Origin: an uncultured Butyricicoccus sp.
Lineage (GTDB): Bacteria > Bacillota > Clostridia > Oscillospirales > Butyricicoccaceae
Direction: 5' to 3'
Length of the DNA stretch: 9,469 nt
Assembly: GCA_900557315.1 (NCBI GenBank)
Contig: USSI01000036.1
Location: 1 to 9,469, forward strand
Made by a program: the position numbers and the translations under genes
Notes under the pieces: generated by a model
Database searches by the model: none
What the model was told of the DNA's origin: nothing
Seen by the model: the letters and a program-made list of their open reading frames with translations, nothing else
Shown here: in pieces, positions 1 to 5,775 of the stretch
Position numbering within the stretch: the first letter of the stretch is position 1
Layout of the letters: every line of letters starts with the position of its first letter

Positions 1-74
1 AGCTTCTCGACGTAGATCACGTCGCCCTCAGATACCTTGTACTGCTTGCCGCCAGTTTTCAGAATGGCATACAT
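1..74 (-). CDS. rplU: 50S ribosomal protein L21, N-terminal part (cut by window edge)
   Basis: Ribosomal protein L21 binds 23S rRNA in the large subunit. Only the first 24 codons are in the window. They read [20 protein letters not shown] and onward, which matches the very conserved L21 start (a [13 protein letters not shown] block, then a G-D-x-I segment). The ATG at 74-72 is preceded by a GAGAGGG-type ribosome binding site about 9 bases upstream. The gene has its own promoter at 176-204 and a leader of about 95 bases. In Firmicutes rplU is usually followed by a small cysteine-protease gene and rpmA; these would lie beyond the left edge. Identification is secure although the gene is incomplete. 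Confidence 0.95.
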   Translation of the reverse strand, partial: MYAILKTGGKQYKVSEGDVIYVEK

Positions 75-169
75 GTTGATTTTCCCTCTCTTTCGTTGTA
101 GAGTCACGCTTGGCACGGCGGCGGCCCGGATTGGGACGCACTTAACAGGAGCCATTGCACAATGCGGCT
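75..169 (-). promoter_or_regulatory. rplU 5' leader with direct repeats around a palindrome
   Basis: The transcript from the 176-204 promoter should start near 169, leaving about 95 untranslated bases before rplU. On the minus strand the 9-mer TCCTGTTAA occurs at 179-171, overlapping the -10 element, and again at 150-142. The two copies flank an imperfect palindrome at 151-168 whose core CATTGTGCAATG is a perfect inverted repeat. L21 leaders that control ribosomal-protein operons are known in Firmicutes. Whether this one belongs to that family I cannot tell by eye. It could equally be a protein operator or only a short structured UTR. Confidence 0.4.
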
Positions 170-175
170 TTTAAC

Positions 176-204
176 AGGATAACACAGGCGGCGGCGCCTG
201 TCAA
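176..204 (-). promoter_or_regulatory. Sigma-A type promoter of rplU
   Basis: On the minus strand a perfect -35 TTGACA (204-199) is followed after exactly 17 bases by TATCCT (181-176), a 4/6 match to the -10 consensus. It lies upstream of rplU and just downstream of the coiled-coil membrane gene, so rplU is probably transcribed independently of rpiA. The -35 hexamer sits in the loop of a GC-rich inverted repeat (GGCGGC / GCCGCC), which is unusual but may be chance. Confidence 0.75.
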
Positions 205-249
205 GCGCTGCCGCCCATTTTTTCATATTTTTTCGTATCTTTCCCGCGC

Positions 250-918
250 TTACGCGAACATCGCGGCCACGAATTCGTACATCCCCGAGGGGGTGGACGA
301 TGCGGTGCCGGTTGCGGCGCGGTCCATGCTGACAAAGCCCGTACCGCCTTCGGCAAGGCCGATCACCCGGTCGGAGAACAGCACGTAATAGGTGCAGGCC
401 GGCGCGTCGCCCTGTCCGGCGGTGAAGCTTGCCGAGTCATCGCGGTAAGCCGCGAGCCTGTCCTGCAGGTAACCCGAAGGCACGCTCAGATACTGCAGCT
501 GCGAGCCGGTGCTGTATACCACATACACACCCTCGGTCAGCTGCGGGATCAGGTCGGCGATGCTGGTGGTCTGCGCGGTGGTCGGGTCAGGCAGGGAGGC
601 CGTCAGGCTCGTGAGCATGGACTGGTTCTCCTGCGTCAGGGTATTCACCTGCGCGGTCAGCGTCTCTTTCTCCTTATTGAGCGCATCCACCTGTTCGTTC
701 AGCCCGCTGATTGTACTGCCGCGCACCATGAACAGGATGAAAAACAGCAGCGCAAGTACAAAGCACACCAGCACCGCGATGCACAGCATCATCCGGTAAT
801 TCAGCTTAAACGGCTTGCCCGGCGCTTTTCCTCCCGCAGCCCGCACGGCCGGCCGTCTTCTGATCTGGCTGCTCTGCCCGCTGCGCTCCGGGCGCCCGGT
901 CTGGTCGGTTCGATCCAT
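250..918 (-). CDS. Single-pass membrane protein with extracytoplasmic coiled coil, unknown function
   Basis: I do not recognise this 222-residue protein. It has a basic, low-complexity cytoplasmic N-terminus of about 42 residues. One strongly hydrophobic membrane segment follows at roughly 43-65 (MMLCIAVLVCFVLALLFFIL). A short coiled coil at about 71-105 carries Leu at 73, 80, 87 and 94 and Met at 101, exactly seven residues apart. A Ser/Thr-rich linker leads to a C-terminal domain of about 100 residues. The topology resembles divisome bitopic proteins such as FtsL/DivIC, but no motif supports that name. The start at 918 is chosen because GGGAGGG lies 6 bases upstream; the in-frame ATG at 957 has no ribosome binding site. 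It follows rpiA by 42 bases on the same strand, so co-transcription is likely. No convincing T-tailed terminator follows the stop. Confidence 0.75.
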   Translation of the reverse strand: MDRTDQTGRPERSGQSSQIRRRPAVRAAGGKAPGKPFKLNYRMMLCIAVLVCFVLALLFFILFMVRGSTISGLNEQVDALNKEKETLTAQVNTLTQENQSMLTSLTASLPDPTTAQTTSIADLIPQLTEGVYVVYSTGSQLQYLSVPSGYLQDRLAAYRDDSASFTAGQGDAPACTYYVLFSDRVIGLAEGGTGFVSMDRAATGTASSTPSGMYEFVAAMFA

Positions 919-924
919 GGTTTT

Positions 925-931
925 CCCTCCC
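925..931 (-). promoter_or_regulatory. Ribosome binding site deciding the start of the coiled-coil membrane gene
   Basis: GGGAGGG on the minus strand, 6 bases before the ATG at 918-916. It favours that start over the in-frame ATG 13 codons upstream at 957, which is preceded only by the end of rpiA and no purine-rich site. Confidence 0.7.
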
Positions 932-960
932 GTATTGCTGTTTGGCGTGCTTCCCATCGC

Positions 961-1638
961 TTACTTGGACGGATTCTCGATGACCTTGACCTCGCCCGAG
1001 GAGCAGCCCACGATCATGCGCTTGCACATGTTCAGGAACAGGCCGTGCTCCAGCACGCCCAGCATACCGGTCAGCTTGCCGTACACATCCTGAATGTCAA
1101 AGCCCGCGCCGAGGTGCAGGTCCGCGATGTAGTTGCCGTTATCGGTGACAAAGGTCTTGCCGTCCTTGACGCGCAGGACCGGGTTCCAGCCGTACTCCTC
1201 CATCCTGGCCATGGCCTGCTTGGAGCCGTACTGCGCGATTTCAACCGGCAGATGGAATGCGCCGATCTTGTCCACCAGCTTGCTCTCGTCCATGATCCAG
1301 ATGACTTCCTTTGCGAGCGTCGCAACGACCTTTTCTCGGTAGAGCGCGCCGCCGCCGCCCTTGATGGCGTTAAACTGCGGGTCGATCTCGTCCACGCCGT
1401 CAATCGCCAGATCGACGTGGTCCACCTCGTCGATGGTCAGCAGCGGGATGCCCAGCTCGCGCGCCTGCGCCTCGGTGGCCTTGGAGGTCGGGATCGCCTT
1501 GATCTTGAGGCCGTTCTTGACCATCTCGCCCACGGCGTTGACCATATGATAAGCGGTAGAGCCGGTGCCGAGGCCAACCACCATACCGTCCTTTACGTAC
1601 GTAGCGGCCTTATCGCCGGCCAGTTTTTTCATATCCAT
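961..1638 (-). CDS. rpiA: Ribose-5-phosphate isomerase A
   Basis: Interconverts ribose 5-phosphate and ribulose 5-phosphate in the non-oxidative pentose phosphate pathway, supplying ribose for nucleotides; cytoplasmic. The 225-residue length is normal. The phosphate-binding loop VGLGTGSTA is at 21-29. The catalytic block AIDGVDEID (78-86) holds Asp80 and Asp83, and KGGGGALYREK (93-103) holds Lys93 and Glu102. These correspond to the E. coli catalytic residues Asp81, Asp84, Lys94 and Glu103. The conserved HG-F segment is near 198-201. The start is supported by GGGGAGGAA 7 bases upstream (1646-1654); the second Met two codons later cannot be excluded. It has its own strong promoter at 1692-1720, so it is probably a unit separate from trmD upstream. 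It leads into the membrane gene at 250-918. Confidence 0.96.
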   Translation of the reverse strand: MDMKKLAGDKAATYVKDGMVVGLGTGSTAYHMVNAVGEMVKNGLKIKAIPTSKATEAQARELGIPLLTIDEVDHVDLAIDGVDEIDPQFNAIKGGGGALYREKVVATLAKEVIWIMDESKLVDKIGAFHLPVEIAQYGSKQAMARMEEYGWNPVLRVKDGKTFVTDNGNYIADLHLGAGFDIQDVYGKLTGMLGVLEHGLFLNMCKRMIVGCSSGEVKVIENPSK

Positions 1639-1691
1639 GATGAGATTCCTCCCCTGACATTGATACCATTATTAGCAGGTACTTTATAACT

Positions 1692-1720
1692 ATTATAAAA
1701 TGCCGGGAAGCAAAGGTCAA
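1692..1720 (-). promoter_or_regulatory. Strong sigma-A promoter of the rpiA unit
   Basis: On the minus strand TTGACC (1720-1715) is followed after 17 bases by a perfect TATAAT (1697-1692). Predicted transcription start is near 1685, giving a leader of about 47 bases to rpiA. The promoter lies in an AT-rich island between trmD and rpiA, in contrast to the GC-rich surroundings. Confidence 0.85.
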
Positions 1721-1748
1721 TCTTTTCCGCGCAAAACCGGCGGAAATT

Positions 1749-1770
1749 GCCCCCTGCCGGACGGCGGGGC
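1749..1770 (-). terminator. Possible weak terminator after trmD
   Basis: Downstream of the trmD stop the minus strand carries GCCCCGCC, a 4-base loop and GGCAGGGGGC, which fold into a GC-rich stem with single-base bulges. It is followed by AATTTCC rather than a proper T run, so as an intrinsic terminator it is weak. Its place between the trmD stop and the rpiA promoter fits that role. Confidence 0.3.
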
Positions 1771-1774
1771 GGCC

Positions 1775-2509
1775 TCAGCCGTCTTCCTGCCGCATCCGCT
1801 CGAGGATTTTGCGGTCCTGCTTGTCCTTTGGCTCGAACCTTGCGAACAGGTCGGGCCGGCCGGCGCGGGTGCGGCGCAGGCTCATCTCGCGCCGCCACGC
1901 CTCGATATTCGCGTGGTGGCCGGAGAGCAGCACCTCCGGCACCGCCCTGCCGCGCCAGTTCTCCGGACGGGTGTACTGCGGGTGCTCGAGCAGCCCTTCC
2001 CAGTGGCTCTCTGCGGTGAACGCCTCCTCGTCGGGCAGCACGCCCGGCACCATGCGGCACACCGCGTCCGCGACCGCCATCGCGGGGATCTCGCCGCCGG
2101 TGAGCACAAAGTCACCGATCGAGATTTCCTCATCCACGCATTCGTCGATAAACCGCTGGTCCACGCCCTCATAATGGCCGCAGACCAGGATGAAATGCTC
2201 TTTTGCGAGCAGCTCGCGCGCCTTGTCCTGGTCAAACGGCCTGCCCTGCGCGGACAGGAACACCGTGTGCACGTGTTCCCCGCCGCAAAGCGCCTGATGG
2301 CACAGGTAAAGCGGCTCGGCGAGCATGACCTGCCCGCGGCCGCCGCCGTAGGGCGCATCATCCGCCTTGTGGTGCTTGTCCAGCGCGTAGTCGCGGATGT
2401 TGGTGGCGCGGACCTCGACCAGCCCCTTATCCTGCGCGCGGCCGATGATGCTCTCCCGCATGACCGCGTCGATCATCCCGGGGAACAGGGTCATGATGTC
2501 GATCTTCAT
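1775..2509 (-). CDS. trmD: tRNA (guanine-37-N1)-methyltransferase
   Basis: Methylates G37 next to the anticodon of a subset of tRNAs using S-adenosylmethionine, preventing +1 frameshifting; a SPOUT-family dimer with a knotted SAM site. The 244-residue length is normal. Visible family blocks are KIDIMTLFP at the start, DDAPYGGGRG (50-59), LSAQG (85-89), CGHYEGVDQRFID (110-122), DEEISIGDFVLTGGE (126-140), LLEHPQYTRPENW (173-185) and PEVLLSGHHANI (191-202). Arg152 aligns with the E. coli catalytic Arg154. By the same register the position of catalytic Asp169 is Glu167 here (AESHWEGLL against EDSF-EGLL). LSAQG differs from the usual LSPxG. The ATG overlaps the rimM stop by 4 bases (ATGA), implying translational coupling. 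The rplS gene that often follows trmD is absent. Confidence 0.96.
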   Translation of the reverse strand: MKIDIMTLFPGMIDAVMRESIIGRAQDKGLVEVRATNIRDYALDKHHKADDAPYGGGRGQVMLAEPLYLCHQALCGGEHVHTVFLSAQGRPFDQDKARELLAKEHFILVCGHYEGVDQRFIDECVDEEISIGDFVLTGGEIPAMAVADAVCRMVPGVLPDEEAFTAESHWEGLLEHPQYTRPENWRGRAVPEVLLSGHHANIEAWRREMSLRRTRAGRPDLFARFEPKDKQDRKILERMRQEDG

Positions 2510-3012
2510 TCCACAAGGCCCTCAATGCTCTCGATATAGATGACGCCCTTGTCCATGTCGATCTCCTGCAAAAAGGGCTTTGCGGCCGGGATATAGACCA
2601 GGCGGCCGTCCGTGGTCTTGACCTCGTACATATCGTGCGCCGGGTTGGAGGTGAGCACGTCGCGCAGATGGCCGATCTCGCGGTCCAGCCGGCGGTCGAA
2701 GATGGCAAAGCCGAGAATGTCCTGGATGAACACCAGGTCCTCCGGCAGCTCGACGTCCTCGCGGTCGAGATGCAGCACGCGGCCGCGCAGGGCCTCCGCC
2801 GCCTCGACCGTGTCCACACCCTTAAGGTGCATGAGCACGATATTCTTATGCACCTGTGCCTTTTCCACGGCCACAGGCGTTTTTTCGTCCAGATACAGCG
2901 TGTCGAAGTCGCACAGCACTTCCGGGCTGTCGCACCAGCTCTGTACCTTCAGGTCGCCCCGGATGCCGTGCGTGCCCACGATCTTTCCGGCTTCCAAAAA
3001 TTGTTTCGGCAT
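2506..3012 (-). CDS. rimM: Ribosome maturation factor RimM
   Basis: RimM helps assemble the 30S subunit head, binding S19 and acting on 16S rRNA maturation. The 168-residue protein has the expected two parts. The N-terminal RimM barrel begins LEAGKIVGTHGIRGDLKV (6-23), the family signature. A C-terminal PRC-barrel-like domain covers about 92-168 and includes the VYIPAAKPFLQEID stretch (139-152). The start at 3012 is chosen because GGAGGA lies 8 bases upstream and the protein then begins at the family's usual position. An in-frame ATG at 3066 would begin inside a hairpin and add 18 residues not seen in the family. It overlaps trmD by 4 bases. Upstream is a 288-base hairpin-filled gap with no clear promoter, so expression probably depends on readthrough from rpsP-khpA or on a promoter I cannot see. 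Confidence 0.95.
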   Translation of the reverse strand: MPKQFLEAGKIVGTHGIRGDLKVQSWCDSPEVLCDFDTLYLDEKTPVAVEKAQVHKNIVLMHLKGVDTVEAAEALRGRVLHLDREDVELPEDLVFIQDILGFAIFDRRLDREIGHLRDVLTSNPAHDMYEVKTTDGRLVYIPAAKPFLQEIDMDKGVIYIESIEGLVE

Positions 3013-3020
3013 AGGTCTTG

Positions 3021-3026
3021 TCCTCC
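3021..3026 (-). promoter_or_regulatory. Ribosome binding site deciding the rimM start
   Basis: GGAGGA on the minus strand, 8 bases upstream of the ATG at 3012. It supports the 168-residue form of RimM rather than the longer reading frame that would start at 3066. Confidence 0.75.
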
Positions 3027-3060
3027 GTGACTGACGAAGATGGCGCGCAGCGCGCGCATA

Positions 3061-3091
3061 TAACAAAAAATCGCCGCGCCGCGGCGATTTT
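3061..3091 (-). terminator. Candidate intrinsic terminator or attenuator upstream of rimM
   Basis: On the minus strand an 11-bp perfect stem (AAAATCGCCGC / GCGGCGATTTT, loop GGC) runs into six T residues followed by GTTA. This is the most terminator-like hairpin of the array and lies about 50 bases before the rimM ATG. Placed inside a conserved operon, it would separate highly expressed rpsP-khpA from rimM-trmD, either completely or as a partial attenuator. Confidence 0.6.
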
Positions 3092-3122
3092 CAGCTCGAA
3101 GCGCCGTCAGGCGCATAAAACA

Positions 3123-3143
3123 GAAAACCGCAACGCGGTTTTC
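3123..3143 (-). terminator. Second terminator-like hairpin in the array
   Basis: A perfect 9-bp inverted repeat, GAAAACCGC / GCGGTTTTC with a 3-base loop. In minus-strand transcripts the stem is followed by TGTTTTATG, a moderately U-rich tail, so some termination is plausible. The symmetric A and T arms would also allow function on the other strand. Confidence 0.4.
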
Positions 3144-3176
3144 ATCAAAAGCGCGGGCTCTGCCCGTGCTTTTGAT
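3144..3176. repeat. 33-base hairpin with GGGCTCTGCCC core, copy 1
   Basis: A 15-bp stem (one G-T pair) closed by a TCT loop. Its core CGGGCTCTGCCCGT (3154-3167) is identical over 14 bases to the core of the hairpin at 3263-3295. The outer stem arms (ATCAAAAGC / GCTTTTGAT) differ in sequence from the other copy but have the same length, so the copies share core and architecture. Confidence 0.7.
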
Positions 3177-3262
3177 ACAAAGGCGAAGCACGGCAAAAAT
3201 CAAAATTTTTGCGGGGCTTCGGCGCAACAGCCCTTTCAGGCGCAGCCTGACAAGGGCGTGCC

Positions 3263-3295
3263 TCGTTTGGAACGGGCTCTGCCCGTTTCAAACGA
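3263..3295. repeat. 33-base hairpin with GGGCTCTGCCC core, copy 2
   Basis: A 15-bp stem (one G-T pair) with a TCT loop, beginning just 5 bases beyond the khpA stop codon. Core CGGGCTCTGCCCGT (3273-3286) matches copy 1 exactly; the outer arms TCGTTTG / CAAACGA are different. In the mRNA it would fold immediately after the khpA stop, where it could protect or define a 3' end. Confidence 0.7.
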
Positions 3296-3300
3296 AGTTG

Positions 3301-3531
3301 TTAGTCCAGAATATCGACTGTTACGCGTTTGTTTTCGCGATTGCCTGCCGCTTTCATGAGTGTGCGGATTTCCTTTGCGATGCGGCCGTGACGACCGATG
3401 ACGCGGCCCATATCTCCGGGCGCTACGCGCAGGGAGAACGTGATGTTATCGCCGTCGATCTCCTCGGTGATGGCAATCGCATCCGGCTCGGAAACCAGAT
3501 TTTTGACAATATAGGCCAATAGCTCTTTCAT
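3301..3531 (-). CDS. khpA: KH-domain RNA-binding protein KhpA (YlqC family)
   Basis: A small cytoplasmic RNA-binding protein that in Firmicutes pairs with KhpB/EloR and affects cell elongation and RNA metabolism (family knowledge). The 76-residue protein is a single KH domain, with the GxxG loop in RVIGRHGRIAKEIR (43-56; Gly46 to Gly49) and the usual MKELLAYIVKNLV start. Start at 3531 is backed by a GAGGGTGA-type ribosome binding site inside the 14-base spacer after rpsP, so the two are almost certainly co-transcribed. The rpsP-khpA-rimM-trmD order is standard for Firmicutes. A long hairpin array begins 5 bases after the stop. Confidence 0.93.
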   Translation of the reverse strand: MKELLAYIVKNLVSEPDAIAITEEIDGDNITFSLRVAPGDMGRVIGRHGRIAKEIRTLMKAAGNRENKRVTVDILD

Positions 3532-3545
3532 TTCGTCACCCTCAC

Positions 3546-3788
3546 TCAGTTCAGCACGCCGGCCTTCTTCAGGATGCCGCGGACGGTATCAGTCGGCTGA
3601 GCGCCCTTCTTGATCCACTCCTGTGCGCGCTCCGCGTTCACGTTAACGGAAGCCGGGTCGGTCAGCGGGTTGTAGGTGCCGATCTCTTCGATGAAGCGGC
3701 CGTCACGCGGGTAACGGGAATCAGCGACAACGATGCGGTAGAACGGAGCCTTCTTCGCGCCCATGCGGCGCAGTCTGATCTTTACCAT
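3546..3788 (-). CDS. rpsP: 30S ribosomal protein S16
   Basis: S16 is an early-assembly protein of the 30S body that contacts 16S rRNA. The 80-residue length and sequence are typical: [20 protein letters not shown] (1-20), then [22 protein letters not shown] (21-42, with the RDGRFIE and G-YNP blocks), and a [13 protein letters not shown] region near 56-69. The start follows a strong GGGAGGTGA site with a 6-base spacer. It lies 57 bases downstream of ffh, with a possible internal promoter at 3811-3838, so S16 may be made in excess of the SRP GTPase. Confidence 0.97.
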   Translation of the reverse strand: MVKIRLRRMGAKKAPFYRIVVADSRYPRDGRFIEEIGTYNPLTDPASVNVNAERAQEWIKKGAQPTDTVRGILKKAGVLN

Positions 3789-3810
3789 GTAGTTTCACCT
3801 CCCTGTATAG

Positions 3811-3838
3811 ATAATATCTATTGTAAATTTCTTTACAA
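3811..3838 (-). promoter_or_regulatory. Possible promoter in the ffh-rpsP gap
   Basis: On the minus strand TTGTAA (3838-3833) is followed after 16 bases by TATTAT (3816-3811), 4/6 and 5/6 matches to consensus. The gap is the only AT-rich stretch between ylxM and khpA and also contains small inverted repeats (GTAAA/TTTAC; ATAGAT/ATCTAT). A start near 3804 would leave a leader of about 16 bases that just contains the rpsP ribosome binding site. It would raise rpsP-khpA expression above ffh. The AT-rich palindromes could produce a promoter-like match by chance. Confidence 0.4.
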
Positions 3839-3844
3839 ACCTGA

Positions 3845-5206
<1,362 letters not shown>

Positions 5207-5207
5207 G

Positions 5208-5579
5208 TTAAGCCTCCTGCCTGAGCTGGTCGAGCAGCGATGCCATGCGGGAGGCGATCTCCTCCGCCTCGCTGCTGTGCAGTGTGCCGGCGTTTAAGGC
5301 GCGCAGCCGTTCGACCTCCTGCATCAGTTCCTCCGCGCACCGCTCGGTGCCGCCGTAGCGGGCGACCAGGCCGAGCCGGTCCTCCATCCCGCGCAGCGTA
5401 TGCTCCGCACGCTTGATGCTGTCGCGCACGCCCTGGCGGGTAATGCCCGCGTGCTCGGCGATCTCGGCGAGCGAGAGGTCTTCATTATAATACAGGTCGA
5501 ACAGCTCGCGCTGTTTTTCCGTGAGCGTCTCGCCGTAAAAGTCGAACAGCAGGCTCATCTCGAGCGGTTTGCCTTTCAT
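5208..5579 (-). CDS. ylxM: YlxM-family helix-turn-helix protein (SRP-associated)
   Basis: YlxM (UPF0122/p13-like) proteins are encoded next to ffh in Firmicutes and are implicated in SRP function; a streptococcal homologue binds SRP components (family knowledge). The 123 residues carry LFDFYGETLTEKQRELFDLY (11-30), the family signature. A sigma-70 region-4-like helix-turn-helix follows at about 35-60 (DLSLAEIAEHAGITRQGVRD). The C-terminal half is charged, helical and more variable. The start at 5579 is supported by AAGGAGG 7 bases upstream; Met8 is a weaker alternative. It heads the operon, 1 base from ffh. An inverted repeat lies in its leader at 5600-5621, and with a DNA-binding-type domain self-regulation is conceivable but unproven. 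Confidence 0.92.
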   Translation of the reverse strand: MKGKPLEMSLLFDFYGETLTEKQRELFDLYYNEDLSLAEIAEHAGITRQGVRDSIKRAEHTLRGMEDRLGLVARYGGTERCAEELMQEVERLRALNAGTLHSSEAEEIASRMASLLDQLRQEA

Positions 5580-5599
5580 CAGCGGGCCTCCTTGGAAGG

Positions 5600-5621
5600 T
5601 GTAAAGTTTTATACCTTTACA
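5600..5621 (-). promoter_or_regulatory. Inverted repeat in the ylxM-ffh leader
   Basis: TGTAAAG (5621-5615 on the minus strand: TGTAAAG) and CTTTACA (5606-5600) form a 7-bp inverted repeat with an 8-base centre. It sits between the predicted transcription start (near 5627) and the ylxM ribosome binding site. It could fold as a 5' hairpin that stabilises the mRNA or serve as an operator. A competing AAGGT/ACCTT pairing overlaps it. Confidence 0.45.
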
Positions 5622-5633
5622 ACGAACGTGATT

Positions 5634-5662
5634 ATTCTACCGTATAAACCGCCGCTTGTCAA
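5634..5662 (-). promoter_or_regulatory. Strong sigma-A promoter of the ylxM-ffh-rpsP-khpA operon
   Basis: On the minus strand a perfect TTGACA (5662-5657) and TAGAAT (5639-5634, 5/6 match) are separated by exactly 17 bases. Predicted start is near 5627, 48 bases before the ylxM ATG. It is divergent from the promoter at 5708-5736; the two -35 elements are about 45 bases apart. Confidence 0.88.
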
Positions 5663-5707
5663 GGGTAAAATAGCGCAGGAAGCGGATTTTGTTCACATAA
5701 TCTTCGT

Positions 5708-5736
5708 TTGCTTCATACCTGTAATGATGCTATAAT
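5708..5736 (+). promoter_or_regulatory. Extended -10 promoter of the ymfF-ymfH-lgt operon
   Basis: A perfect TATAAT (5731-5736) preceded by TGC (5728-5730), the extended -10 form TGnTATAAT. A weak -35, TTGCTT (5708-5713), lies at a 17-base spacing. The predicted start is near 5743, about 33 bases before the ymfF ATG. Confidence 0.75.
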
Positions 5737-5775
5737 AGTGCACATGGAAAAATTTCTCCGGAATCGAGGAAAAAT

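Larger units (their letters stand above)
3043..3295. repeat. Array of consecutive stem-loops between khpA and rimM
   Basis: Almost the whole 288-base gap is made of inverted repeats. In plus-strand order the stems are: 3043-3057 (GCGCGC, 3-base loop); 3067-3091 (11-bp stem, GCC loop); 3101-3114 (GCGCC/GGCGC); 3123-3143 (perfect 9-bp stem GAAAACCGC/GCGGTTTTC, AAC loop); 3144-3176 (15-bp stem); 3193-3212 (8-bp AT-rich stem, within a longer GAAGC/GCTTC pairing); 3230-3257 (12-bp stem with one bulged base); and 3263-3295 (15-bp stem). Stem sequences differ but architecture repeats: short loops, GC cores, A-rich left and T-rich right arms. No coding frame with a ribosome binding site was seen. It may be a decayed palindromic repeat family, a set of terminators, or an RNA processing region. 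Confidence 0.85.

Noticed and set aside
919..957. Longer start for the coiled-coil membrane protein at 957
   Set aside because: No Shine-Dalgarno sequence precedes it, whereas the internal ATG at 918 has GGGAGGG at 6 bases.
1700..2539. 279-codon open frame on the plus strand
   Set aside because: It is antisense to trmD and runs across the rpiA promoter region; compositional shadow.
3013..3066. Longer rimM start at 3066
   Set aside because: This ATG lies in the T tail of a hairpin without a ribosome binding site; the ATG at 3012 has GGAGGA at 8 bases and gives the family's usual N-terminus.
3043..3295. Hairpin array considered as a CRISPR array or insertion sequence
   Set aside because: Repeats are not identical or regularly spaced, there are no unique spacers of constant length, no cas or transposase genes, and no target-site duplications could be recognised.
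3018..3522. Open frames running through the hairpin array
   Set aside because: They have no ribosome binding sites, their composition follows the palindromes, and they overlap khpA on the other strand. The array is better explained as non-coding structure.
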